Shown here piece by piece: positions 17,338 to 25,794 of a stretch of DNA of 64,000 nucleotides. Position numbers and translations under genes: made by a program. The stretch is from Flavobacteriales bacterium (lineage in GTDB: Bacteria > Bacteroidota > Bacteroidia > Flavobacteriales_F > PHOS-HE28). Numbering within the stretch: the stretch's first letter is position 1; every line of letters starts with the position of its first letter. Below the pieces are notes generated by a model. It had not been told where the DNA came from, searched no databases, and worked only from the letters and a program-made list of their open reading frames with translations. The stretch spans positions 62,001-126,000 of the forward strand of contig CP129489.1 in assembly GCA_030584065.1 (NCBI GenBank). Reading direction: 5' to 3'.

Positions 17338-20300
17338 GCGGCTTCAACAGGAATGACGGATCCATCGCGGACGTAGAACAGGGCCCCTTCCACGCGGTCA
17401 TGCCCAAGCTCGCGCAGGAGCCGCATGTAGCCGCGCACCTGGTCATGGTGCCGGTCGGATGGTGCGCCTGTCTTGATGTCCAGCACGCGCATCACCCCGC
17501 CATCCGACACGATGCGGTCCGGGCGTTGCGCATGTCCATCGGCAGTGATGATGCTCGCCTCTGTCCGCACGTGCAGTCCAGGGCCGAACCATGGCCGAAG
17601 CCCATCCGAGCGGATCGCCGGACCGAGCCAGGCCTCCAGGGTGCGGGCCTCGGAGCCGTTCACCAGGCCTTCGCGCAGCAGGGCGGCCACGGCCTGCGGC
17701 AATGCCTCGGCATGCTCCACGCGCCCGAGCAAGTCGTGCACCAGGTTCCCGAAGCGGCGCAGCGGGTCCGGGTCATCCGGGACCCAATCGGCCGGGGCTT
17801 CCAGCCTCAACGGCAATGCGGGTTCATTCGGACGTTCGGGGGCGCGGAGTGCCTCTGGCGGTTCGGCGGTCTCCTTGGGCCAAGGCTTGAGCCGCTCGCC
17901 CAGCGTCACCGCAGCTCCTTCCTGCATCGGCTGCAGATGCTCCAGCAGCCGTGCCGTGAGCTCATCCGGCTTACGGGTCGGCACGAGGGCGTAAAGCCGC
18001 TGCTCCGGGCGGGTGAAGGCGACATAGAGCAGGTCCAGGTCATCCAGCAGGCGCAAGGCGGCCTCAGCCTCCAGTTCAGGCAACCCGCACTCCTTCACGC
18101 TCTTGTCCGGGCGGATCAGGGCCGATGCGAGCTCCGGAACGACACCGGCCGGATTCACCCAGAGCCGCTCCGCGTTGGAGTTCCCGGAGCCCATGCGTGC
18201 TGTAGGAACCACCACGACCGGGAACTGAAGGCCCTTCGCCTTGTGAATGGTCATCACCTGTATGGCGCCCAGCACAGTCCCACCTGACGCGCTGCGCTCT
18301 CCCCCCGTCCGTTCCCAATGTGCAAGGAAGCCGCCCACATCCTGGCCGTGTTCAAGCCCGAAGGCGTGCGCCTCGTCGCGCAGGGTGAGCAGGCACGCAT
18401 CATCCGTGGCCGGCAGCCCCAGGGCGTGTGCCAGGTCAGCGATCAATGCCGTCAGGGTGGTGCGCACGGAAGGGTTGCCCTGCGCTGCCAGCCAAGTCCT
18501 CACGCGAGCGAGGGGGGAGGCTCCGTCGAGCGAAGCGAAGGGATCGGTCCATTCCGTGTCGGCTGTGGCCGATAGCTTCGCTTGAAGCTGAAGGAATCGG
18601 GCGGCAGCGGCCTCATCGCCCGTGTGCAGCACCCGCAGCAGGTCCACGATGGCTTCCGTGGCGGGGTCGCCCGCCAGCTTGGCGCCGTCGGGCGAGGAGA
18701 CGGCATGCCCCAAGGCCAGCAGGTGGTCCGCGACACGCTTCCCGACCGCCTTCGACCGCACCAGGACAGCGATGGACTCGGGGGCGAAGCCATCGGCCAG
18801 GGCCTCCTTCACGCTGCGTTCGGCGAATTCCACAAGCGGGTCATCTGGCCCGTCGGCCTCCCCCTCGGTTTCCTGGATGGTGATGCGGATGTATCCGGCC
18901 TCCTGCCGCTTGGACTCCTGCGCTTGATCAGCATAGACACTGCGGAGCGATTCGGGCAGCACACCGGCCAGGTCCTCGAAGAGACGGTTATTGAACGCCA
19001 CGATGGTGCCAGCCGATCGGTAGTTGGCCACGAGCGGCTCGCCCTCCCGATGGTACCGCTTCAGCGTGGCTTCGCGCTCACGATCGGTTGGCCCCTCGGC
19101 GCCGAACAGCCCGGGCAGGTGGGTGAACAGCCTGACCTCGCCATTCCGCCACCGGTAGATCGCCTGCTTGGCGTCGCCCACGAGCAAAGCGCTGCCACCG
19201 GTGGATAGCGCATTGTCGATCAGGGGGAGCAGGCAGCGCCACTGGAGCAGTGAAGTGTCCTGGAATTCATCGATGAGGAAATGCCGGTAGCGCTCGCCGA
19301 TGCGTTCGTGTATGTAGGGCACGGGCTCCTCCTGCACCACCCCCGCAACGCGTCGCGTCAGGTCGCTGAAGAAGACCACGCCGTCCGCGGCTTTCTGCTC
19401 CTCCAGGCAGCGCTGGAGCTCGCGCAGCGCAAAGGCCGCCGGCAGTTCGCGGAGCACCGCCCTTCGGATGAAGTAGTCGCGCTGCCCATCCGTGCACAGC
19501 GAGCGGCTCCGCTCGAAGAGCTCCGCCAGCCGGCCGCTTACGGTTCCGACCCGCGCAATGGTGGCTGCATCGGCCTTGCTGCCGTGCCATTTGCCGGATT
19601 CAACCGTCTTCAGTGCATTGCTGCCAGGGATCAGCCACTCGGGGCCGAAATCGGCGAGCTTGCGGAACCAGCTGAGGATGCCCTTGCTGGCGTAGGCCAG
19701 GTCCTCCGCTTCCAAGCCGGCCTCCGCAAGGATGCGCAGCGCATCGCGCCCCGCCGCACGCACCTCCTCCTTGAATGCGGCGTTGCGGCGGCGCAGCCGG
19801 TCGCTCAGGGCGGAGACGCTCGCCGAATCCTGGCCGTGCAGGGCATCCAGGGGCTTCATCGAGGACTCCTTGTCGAGTTCGGAGGCCAATGCCCGCAGGG
19901 GGTGTGCCGCGTCCCATCGGGCCTCCTCCTCCAGCAGCTGGCGGCAGGCCTCCGTAAGCAGGTGCGTCACTTCCTGGTTCTGGCCGGCCTGGGCGATCAG
20001 CGCATCCACCGCACGGTCGCGGTACCACGATTGCTCGGTGGACATGCGCAGGGCCTGGTCCAGCTGCAGGTCGCGCGCAAAGGGCCGGACGACGCGCCGG
20101 GTGAAGGCATCGATGGTGCTGATGGCGACCTCTGCCCAGTGGTGGAGCATATGGTGGAGCGCGGCCTCGGCAGCTTGGGCCACCTGGTCCTCGCTACCGC
20201 CGGTCTTCCTCTTCAGGTGCTCCATCACATCCTGAAGCGCGGAGCTCCGCAGGTCCTTGACTGCCAGCTTCCCCAGGTAGGCGGTCACGCGCTCCTTCAT

Positions 20301-20447
20301 CTCACTCGCGGCCTTGTTGGTGAAGGTGAGCGCGAGGACATGACGGTAGGCGCCCGGCTGCCCCAGGCGCAGGGCATGCTCAAGGTAGTGCTTCACCAGG
20401 GCGTGGGTCTTGCCCGCCCCGGCACTGCTGCGAAGCACGGTGAACAT
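17334..20447 (-). CDS. AddA-like UvrD-family helicase-nuclease
   Basis: A 1037-residue superfamily 1A helicase with a C-terminal nuclease, acting in double-strand-break repair with AddB. Walker A is SSAGAGKTHALVK near the N-terminus. Walker B is FLIDEFQDTS, and other motifs are LLVGDAKQAIYRWRNGE, MTIHKAKGLQFPVVVVP and LLYVAFTRPEQRLYALVP. The C-terminal nuclease core has RPDRIVSDGG with VLDIKTG (the D-x-K catalytic strand). I chose the ATG at 20447 (MFTVLRSSAGAGKT). A TTG nine bases upstream is in frame but falls within a TATCTTGC promoter-like element. It is followed by elaA with an ATGA overlap. Confidence 0.9.
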   Translation of the reverse strand: MFTVLRSSAGAGKTHALVKHYLEHALRLGQPGAYRHVLALTFTNKAASEMKERVTAYLGKLAVKDLRSSALQDVMEHLKRKTGGSEDQVAQAAEAALHHMLHHWAEVAISTIDAFTRRVVRPFARDLQLDQALRMSTEQSWYRDRAVDALIAQAGQNQEVTHLLTEACRQLLEEEARWDAAHPLRALASELDKESSMKPLDALHGQDSASVSALSDRLRRRNAAFKEEVRAAGRDALRILAEAGLEAEDLAYASKGILSWFRKLADFGPEWLIPGSNALKTVESGKWHGSKADAATIARVGTVSGRLAELFERSRSLCTDGQRDYFIRRAVLRELPAAFALRELQRCLEEQKAADGVVFFSDLTRRVAGVVQEEPVPYIHERIGERYRHFLIDEFQDTSLLQWRCLLPLIDNALSTGGSALLVGDAKQAIYRWRNGEVRLFTHLPGLFGAEGPTDREREATLKRYHREGEPLVANYRSAGTIVAFNNRLFEDLAGVLPESLRSVYADQAQESKRQEAGYIRITIQETEGEADGPDDPLVEFAERSVKEALADGFAPESIAVLVRSKAVGKRVADHLLALGHAVSSPDGAKLAGDPATEAIVDLLRVLHTGDEAAAARFLQLQAKLSATADTEWTDPFASLDGASPLARVRTWLAAQGNPSVRTTLTALIADLAHALGLPATDDACLLTLRDEAHAFGLEHGQDVGGFLAHWERTGGERSASGGTVLGAIQVMTIHKAKGLQFPVVVVPTARMGSGNSNAERLWVNPAGVVPELASALIRPDKSVKECGLPELEAEAALRLLDDLDLLYVAFTRPEQRLYALVPTRKPDELTARLLEHLQPMQEGAAVTLGERLKPWPKETAEPPEALRAPERPNEPALPLRLEAPADWVPDDPDPLRRFGNLVHDLLGRVEHAEALPQAVAALLREGLVNGSEARTLEAWLGPAIRSDGLRPWFGPGLHVRTEASIITADGHAQRPDRIVSDGGVMRVLDIKTGAPSDRHHDQVRGYMRLLRELGHDRVEGALFYVRDGSVIPVEAA

Positions 20448-20452
20448 CGGCG

Positions 20453-20460
20453 GCAAGATA
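20453..20460 (-). promoter_or_regulatory. Candidate -7 element of addA
   Basis: TATCTTGC on the minus strand lies 5 nt before the addA ATG at 20447. It matches the -7 element seen at 8453-8460 base for base and is close to TAnnTTTG. It points to a very short leader. Confidence 0.4.
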
Positions 20461-20543
20461 GCGGGGCCGGCAAAGGGGCATCCGGATACTGGGAACGGCT
20501 TCTCCGCCGTTACGGCTACATTCGTCGCCTATTCCAATCCACC

Positions 20544-21032
20544 ATGCGCTCCCTCTTCCGCACCCTCGGTCTCTTGGTCATGTTGAGTTCGTCGTTCCTG
20601 GCATCCGCCCAGAAGGACGGCCAGAAGCTCACCAAGGAGCAGCTCCAGAAGATGTACATGGACTACCTCGACGCGGAGGGCTACCGTCCTGAGCTGGATA
20701 GCGATGGTGATGTCCAGTTCAAGGCCGAGGGCAAGACCTACTTCATCAATGTGCTGGAGGACGACCCCACCTATTTCCGGCTGGTGCTAGCCAACATCTG
20801 GCCCATCGAGAGCGAGGAGGAGCGGACCCAATGCCTGGTCGCGGTCGATTACAGCAACGCCAAGAGCAAAGTGGCCAAGAGCTACCTGGTGAAGGATAAC
20901 ATCTGGGTGGGCATTGAGGTCTTCATGCCCAAGCCTGAGGATTTCGAGCACATCTTCAAGCGCAGCCTCAGCGCGCTCTCCAATGGCGTAGCGCATTACG
21001 TCACCAAGATGCGCGAACAGCAGGGCAACTGA
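20544..21032 (+). CDS. Secreted YbjN-like protein
   Basis: A 162-residue protein with a clear signal peptide (MRSLFRTLGLLVMLSSSF to about LASAQ). The mature part reads like a YbjN/DUF1790-type alpha/beta domain: EQLQKMYMDYLDAEGYRPE, a DSDGDVQFKAEGKTYFI beta hairpin, ANIWPIE, and the C-terminal DFEHIFKRSLSALSNGVAHY. YbjN-type proteins are linked to stress responses and chaperone-like folds, but no activity can be inferred here. It is preceded by a weak TACATTCG element (20517-20524) and followed by a modest hairpin at 21099-21112. It is divergent from addA. Confidence 0.7.
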   Translation: MRSLFRTLGLLVMLSSSFLASAQKDGQKLTKEQLQKMYMDYLDAEGYRPELDSDGDVQFKAEGKTYFINVLEDDPTYFRLVLANIWPIESEEERTQCLVAVDYSNAKSKVAKSYLVKDNIWVGIEVFMPKPEDFEHIFKRSLSALSNGVAHYVTKMREQQGN

Positions 21033-21098
21033 CGGGCCAACCGGGATTCCCTGCATCTGGCGACGCTGCCGCCTGCCCGACGGCGGATTCCGGCGAGG

Positions 21099-21112
21099 GG
21101 GGGCGTGCCCCC
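21099..21112 (+). terminator. Short GC hairpin after the YbjN-like gene
   Basis: GGGGG (21099-21103) pairs with CCCCC (21108-21112) around a CGTG loop and is followed by TT. It is short and has no T-run, so it is only a weak terminator candidate. The rest of the 21033-21222 gap shows no gene. Confidence 0.35.
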
Positions 21113-21173
21113 TTCCCGCGTCCCGGTAAGGCCGGAAGTGACGTCCATCACAGCGAGAGCTTGATCCTTGCGC

Positions 21174-21181
21174 TAACTTTG
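21174..21181 (+). promoter_or_regulatory. Candidate -7 element upstream of the mbnP-like gene
   Basis: TAACTTTG matches the TAnnTTTG consensus exactly, 41 nt before the ATG at 21223. There is no TTG at the expected -33 distance. Confidence 0.4.
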
Positions 21182-21222
21182 AAAGATGGTGAGCAATCGG
21201 GCTTGCCAATCGTTATAGCGCT

Positions 21223-21981
21223 ATGAGGAAGCTGCTTCACATCCTGGGAATCACGGTGGCTTTGGCAGGTTGCCGTACGGATGTGCCGGTGGATCCGGCT
21301 CCGGGACCGGTGGATGGTTCCGGAACGCTGCGTGTCACTGTCGTTCCCGAATGGGAAGGGCAGCCCTTGCAGCTCTTCTCCGAGTACAGGGCTCCGGGGA
21401 ACTACAGGTTCCAGGTGGAAATGCTCAAGTTCTACCTGAGCGACCTCAGGTTGGTGAATGCAACCACGGAGCAGCCGCTGGAACAAGTGCGCCTGCTCGA
21501 CCTCGGAGCAGGGCCGTTCAGCTTCGATTTCAGCGTTCCCGAGGGCACTTGGTACGGGATCCGGGGGGGGCTGGGGTTGCCCCATGACCTCAATTACACG
21601 AATGCCGCGCTCTATCCCGACGGTCACCCTATGAGCGTGAACACCGGCATGTATTGGACATGGGCCACCGGGTACAAGTTCGTGCTCTTCGACGGGCGCT
21701 ACAACCCTGATCCTGCTGGCACGGGTCCGCTGCTGATGCCATTTTCCGTGCACACGGGCATGGATACCTGCTACACCACGGTGGAGCTCATGCCCGCACT
21801 CCCATTCACCACCGCCAAGGGTTCCGTTACGGAACTCACCCTACGGGTGGCTGCTGATGGATTCCTGCTATCGTCCGGGGATACCATCGATGTGGCGACC
21901 GAGGACCAGTCGCACGGGGGCAATTATCCACTGGCACTGAAGCTCACCCGCAACGTGAAGCGCAGCCTTCGCCTCGAATGA
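21223..21981 (+). CDS. MbnP-like lipoprotein (copper-binding family)
   Basis: A 252-residue lipoprotein with the lipobox LAGC (Cys17). The body matches the MbnP family: YRFQVEMLKFYLSDLRLV, then a LLDLG strand, HDLNYTNAALYPDG, and the Trp-rich NTGMYWTWATGYKF (Trp145 and Trp147). In characterised MbnP proteins a Trp is converted to kynurenine by the di-heme partner MbnH and takes part in copper binding. That modification is known for the family and not shown here. The downstream gene, overlapping by ATGA, encodes a di-heme peroxidase-family lipoprotein, exactly the MbnP-MbnH arrangement. The family assignment is strong; the copper role is inferred. Confidence 0.82.
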   Translation: MRKLLHILGITVALAGCRTDVPVDPAPGPVDGSGTLRVTVVPEWEGQPLQLFSEYRAPGNYRFQVEMLKFYLSDLRLVNATTEQPLEQVRLLDLGAGPFSFDFSVPEGTWYGIRGGLGLPHDLNYTNAALYPDGHPMSVNTGMYWTWATGYKFVLFDGRYNPDPAGTGPLLMPFSVHTGMDTCYTTVELMPALPFTTAKGSVTELTLRVAADGFLLSSGDTIDVATEDQSHGGNYPLALKLTRNVKRSLRLE

Positions 21982-22991
21982 GCATGCTACGCCGGCGCAT
22001 CTGGGTCCTCGTCCTGTTGCTAGCCGCGTGCCGTCATTCGGGCGAGGAGTCCCCTTTGCCGCTTGATGGTCCTTTCCCCTTGAGGCTGCCGGCGGGTTTT
22101 CCCGCCTTCGATACGCCCGCCGACAACCCCCTCACCGAGGCCTCCGTGGCCTTGGGGAAGGCCCTGTTCTTCGAGAAGCGGCTTTCCCGGGATGGCAGCA
22201 TCTCCTGCGCTTCGTGCCACCTGCCCGCACGTGCCTTCAGCGATACGGTGCCGCTCAGCGCTGGCGTTGATGGACGCACCGGCATGCGCAATTCGGCACC
22301 CTTGACCAACCTGGCCTACCATGATGCGTTCTTCAGGGATGGAGGAGTTCCAACCTTGGAGCAGCAAGTGATTGCGCCGATTCATGATCCAGTGGAGATG
22401 GATTTCAGCATCACGGCTGCCGCAGCCCTACTGCGGTATGAGGAGCCGTACCGAAGCCTGTCGCAGCGGGCCTATGGCGTGGAGCTGGACGCTTGGGCGC
22501 TCTCCCGGGCCTTGGCCAGTTATGAGCGGACCTTGGTCAGCGGCTGGTCAAGATGGGACAGGTGGATGGCCGGAGAGGCCGGTGCGCTGTCCGAGTCCGA
22601 GGTGCGGGGTTGGCAGCTCTTCAACAGCGCCGCAGTGGGATGCGGGTCCTGCCATTCCGGCTTCGACCTCAGCGACCATGCCTACCACAATGTGGGCCAG
22701 TACCTCGATTACGCGGACCCCGGCCGGGGCCGGATAACGCTCGATCCCGGTGATGAGGGCAAGTTCAAGACGCCCACGCTGCGCAACATCGCCCGGACGG
22801 CCCCGTACATGCACGATGGAAGCATGGCCACCTTGGAGCAGGTGGTCGATTTCTTCGCCGCTGGAGGACTGCCGCACGCGAACCGCGACCCATTGATGCA
22901 GAGCTTTGCGTTGAGCCCGGACGATAAGGCCGACCTCATCGCCTTCCTGCGGGCATTGAACGACGAACAGCTGATTGACCAGGTGCCATGA
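21978..22991 (+). CDS. Di-heme cytochrome c peroxidase-family lipoprotein (MbnH/MauG-like)
   Basis: A 337-residue lipoprotein (LAAC, Cys18) of the bacterial di-heme peroxidase/MauG superfamily. The two c-type heme sites are CASCH (77-81) and CGSCH (222-226). Other family marks are LGKALFFEKRLSRDGS, RNSAPLTNLAYHDAFFRDGG, FKTPTLRNIARTAPYMHDGS and the C-terminal LIAFLRALND. Overlap with the mbnP-like gene by ATGA suggests that it is the MbnH partner that oxidises the MbnP tryptophan. A plain H2O2-detoxifying peroxidase is the alternative. It overlaps the next di-heme gene by ATGA. Confidence 0.88.
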   Translation: MSMLRRRIWVLVLLLAACRHSGEESPLPLDGPFPLRLPAGFPAFDTPADNPLTEASVALGKALFFEKRLSRDGSISCASCHLPARAFSDTVPLSAGVDGRTGMRNSAPLTNLAYHDAFFRDGGVPTLEQQVIAPIHDPVEMDFSITAAAALLRYEEPYRSLSQRAYGVELDAWALSRALASYERTLVSGWSRWDRWMAGEAGALSESEVRGWQLFNSAAVGCGSCHSGFDLSDHAYHNVGQYLDYADPGRGRITLDPGDEGKFKTPTLRNIARTAPYMHDGSMATLEQVVDFFAAGGLPHANRDPLMQSFALSPDDKADLIAFLRALNDEQLIDQVP

Positions 22992-24106
22992 AGCCCTACC
23001 ACGCATTGATCGCATTCCTCCCGCTGGCGATGCTCGCCTCATGCAAGCCTGATGAGGGTCCGGAGGAGACGGATGGCACGGACGGCGGTGCCGCGCACCA
23101 GGCCACTCCGTACACCTTGGCCATCCCTTCGAATTTCCCGCCGATGTCCATCCCTTCGGATAACCCGATGACCGTGGAGGGCGTGGAACTCGGCCGGTAC
23201 CTGTTCTATGAGGAGCGCCTGAGCGGCGATAACACCATGAGCTGCGCCAGCTGCCATGGGCAGTCCTTCGCCTTCAGCGACCACGGCAACCAGTTCAGCA
23301 CCGGGATCGATGGCGTGCAGGGGAATAGGACGAGCATGGTGCTCCAGAACCTCGGTTGGGAGACGCGCTTCTTCTGGGATGGCCGTGCCATGACGCTCGA
23401 GGAGCAGATCCTGGAGCCGGTGGAGAATCCCATCGAGATGCATGAGACATGGCCCAATGCCGTGGCCAAGCTGCAGGCGGATCCGGCCTACGTGGCCCTG
23501 TTCCAGGAGGCGTTCGGCAGCACCACGATCGACCGGTTCAAGGCCGCAAAGGCGATGGCCCAGTTCCTGCGCACGCTGATCAGCGGCAATTCCCGGTTCG
23601 ACCGCTTCATGCGCGGCGAGATCCAGCTCACGCCGGAGGAGCAGCTCGGTTTCCTTCTCACGCAGCAGGAGGGAGGCGACCCTGCGCTCGGCCTGGGCGG
23701 CCAATGGGGAGCGGATTGCTTCCATTGCCACCCCCACGGCGGCGCGCGCTTCACGGATGGGTTGTTCAGGAACAACGGATTGGACAGCCAATTCACCGAC
23801 TTGGGCCTGGGCGGCGTCACCGGCCTTCCTCAGGACATGGGCCTCTTCAAGACGCCCACCCTACGGAATGTAGCCGTGAGCGGGCCTTATATGCACGACG
23901 GCCGGTTCAGCACCCTGGAGGAGGTGATCGAGCATTACAACGGTGGGGGGCACCCTTCGCCCACGATCAGCCCCTTCATGAAGTTCACGCAGGGAGGGCT
24001 CTCGCTCACGCCGGAGAAGAAGGCCCAGTTGCTGGCCTTCCTCCATACCCTCACCGATGACGAGTTCCTGACCAATCCTGAATTCGCCGATCCGGGAACC
24101 CCCTGA
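22988..24106 (+). CDS. Second di-heme cytochrome c peroxidase-family lipoprotein
   Basis: A 372-residue lipoprotein (LASC lipobox, Cys19) homologous to the preceding gene. Heme sites are CASCH (86-90) and CFHCH (244-248). The family segments ELGRYLFYEERLSGDN, NRTSMVLQNLGWETRFFWDG, LGLFKTPTLRNVAVSGPYMH DG and LLAFLHTLTDDEF are present. The region after the signal (about 20-40) is an acidic, Gly-rich linker that would hold the enzyme off the membrane. It is the last gene of the mbnP-like unit. Two di-heme enzymes beside one MbnP suggests either two oxidation steps or one MbnH plus one ordinary peroxidase. Confidence 0.88.
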   Translation: MKPYHALIAFLPLAMLASCKPDEGPEETDGTDGGAAHQATPYTLAIPSNFPPMSIPSDNPMTVEGVELGRYLFYEERLSGDNTMSCASCHGQSFAFSDHGNQFSTGIDGVQGNRTSMVLQNLGWETRFFWDGRAMTLEEQILEPVENPIEMHETWPNAVAKLQADPAYVALFQEAFGSTTIDRFKAAKAMAQFLRTLISGNSRFDRFMRGEIQLTPEEQLGFLLTQQEGGDPALGLGGQWGADCFHCHPHGGARFTDGLFRNNGLDSQFTDLGLGGVTGLPQDMGLFKTPTLRNVAVSGPYMHDGRFSTLEEVIEHYNGGGHPSPTISPFMKFTQGGLSLTPEKKAQLLAFLHTLTDDEFLTNPEFADPGTP

Positions 24107-24127
24107 TCGACGCGCCCCGCGCTCGCC

Positions 24128-25624
24128 TTACGCCGCAGCGCTCGACGAATCAGCAGGTCGCCATCGGCAGTGCTGCATCCTGTCGGCGAAGACCTCCGGC
24201 TTGAAGATGCTCTTCCCGAGGAGGAGCCGCGCGCATTCCTGCACGCCTTCCGTGATGCTCGGATGCGGGTGCACCAGGTCGGCCAGTTCGCGCACCGGGG
24301 TCCCGAGCCGGATCATCAGGCTCACGGCCTCGATTGCGCTGGACGCATGCTCGCCCACGGCGCGCATGCCCAGCACGTGCATCTCTTCGTCGTCGGTGAC
24401 CAGCACCTTGAAGAAGCCGCGCGTCCTGCGCATGGCGATGGCCCTGGGGATGCAGCTGTAGTCGATGCGGGCGAGGCGATAGGCCATGCCCCGCTTGCGG
24501 CATTCCTGTTCGTTGAGCCCCACGCCGGCCACCTCGGGGTCGAGGAACATGATGGTGCTGATGTTGTCGTAGCTCAGCGGGGTGGATGCCGATCCACAGA
24601 GCTGCTCGGCGGCATGGCGCCCCTCCATCTCGCCCAGGTTCACGAGCATGTTCGACCCTGTGGCATCACCCACGGCATGGATGTGGGCCGCGCTCGTCGC
24701 CGTGCCGTTCAGCATGATGGCGCCTGTACGCGTGTCGGTGATGACGCCGGCGGCGGCCAGGCCGAGTCCTTCCACATTGGGCTGCCGGCCCACGGAGAGC
24801 AGCGCCTTCTCCACCTGGACGGTTTCCGCACGGCCATCGGGGTAGGACAGGCGGTATTCGACGCCGGAGTCCGTGGCCGTGATCCGCTCCAGCTTCGCCT
24901 GCCGATGGATGATGACGCCCTGCCGCTCGAGGTTGCGCGCAACGAGCTCGCTCACGTCGGCATCCTCGAAGGGCAGGATCCGATCGGCCCGGTCGATCAG
25001 GTGCACGCGCGTGCGGCCGAGCAGGGAGAAGATGGTGGCGAATTCGCAGCCGATGACCCCTGCGCCGATGATGACGATGCTCTCCGGGTATTCCTCGAGC
25101 GCGAAGATGCCGTCGCTGGTGAGGATGCGGCGCTCGTCCACTTCGATTCCGGGCAGGTGGCGGGGGCGGCTACCCGTGGCGATGATGACACGGTCAGCCT
25201 CCACGTCGACGACGCGGTCGGGGCGTTCGATGCGGATGGTGCGCGGGTCGATGAAGGAGGCCTGTCCGCGTTCATGGACGAATGCCCGGCGGCCCGATGG
25301 CCCCACAACGGAAGCGAGGAGCTGCAGGTGGCACGCATAGAGGTACTTGCGCTCGAAGGCGGCCTCGTTCACCGCTTTGGAGACCTCCGTCCAATCCAGG
25401 CGGAACGGTTCGCGGCCACGGGTCCGCATCAGCTCATTGGTGCTCGATACGCGCTGTGCGATCTCCCAGAGGGTCTTCGAGGTGAGCGCACCGTTGAAGA
25501 TGCCGGTCCCACCCACGCGGTCGCGCTCGATCAGCACCACTCGTTGCCCAAGGTCGATGCCGCGCATGGCGGCTGCGTAGCCGGCGGGTCCACCACCAAT
25601 CACGCACAGGTCAAAGTGTTCCAT
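24128..25624 (-). CDS. Pyridine nucleotide-disulfide oxidoreductase fold protein lacking both redox cysteines
   Basis: A 498-residue FAD/NAD(P) protein of the lipoamide dehydrogenase/SthA fold. The FAD-binding GGGPAGYAAA is at residues 10-19. The second dinucleotide-binding motif is VIIGAGVIGCEFA, and HAVGDATG contacts FAD. The usual disulfide motif (GGTCxNxGCxPSK) reads GGTGIFNGALTSK (38-50), so both cysteines are replaced (Gly41, Ala46). The C-terminal His-Glu pair of the family is kept in HPHPSITE (about His454, Glu459). A thiol-based lipoamide reaction is therefore unlikely, and a transhydrogenase-like or other NAD(P)H-flavin role is possible. The ATG at 25624 gives the classical start; upstream in-frame sequence lacks family features. 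Confidence 0.88.
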   Translation of the reverse strand: MEHFDLCVIGGGPAGYAAAMRGIDLGQRVVLIERDRVGGTGIFNGALTSKTLWEIAQRVSSTNELMRTRGREPFRLDWTEVSKAVNEAAFERKYLYACHLQLLASVVGPSGRRAFVHERGQASFIDPRTIRIERPDRVVDVEADRVIIATGSRPRHLPGIEVDERRILTSDGIFALEEYPESIVIIGAGVIGCEFATIFSLLGRTRVHLIDRADRILPFEDADVSELVARNLERQGVIIHRQAKLERITATDSGVEYRLSYPDGRAETVQVEKALLSVGRQPNVEGLGLAAAGVITDTRTGAIMLNGTATSAAHIHAVGDATGSNMLVNLGEMEGRHAAEQLCGSASTPLSYDNISTIMFLDPEVAGVGLNEQECRKRGMAYRLARIDYSCIPRAIAMRRTRGFFKVLVTDDEEMHVLGMRAVGEHASSAIEAVSLMIRLGTPVRELADLVHPHPSITEGVQECARLLLGKSIFKPEVFADRMQHCRWRPADSSSAAA

Positions 25625-25794
25625 GGCATGCCATCGCCGCAGCGACGGCCATTGATACGGCGGGAAGGAGCGATGGTTCCTGCCGAGGGGGCGATCGTCG
25701 TCGTCCGCCGCGGTTTGGTCGGAGAATGCGGTCGGCGGGTATCCTGCGGGGCCGGATCCGCGTAGACCGGTGCGCATCATCATGCACCGCCACC

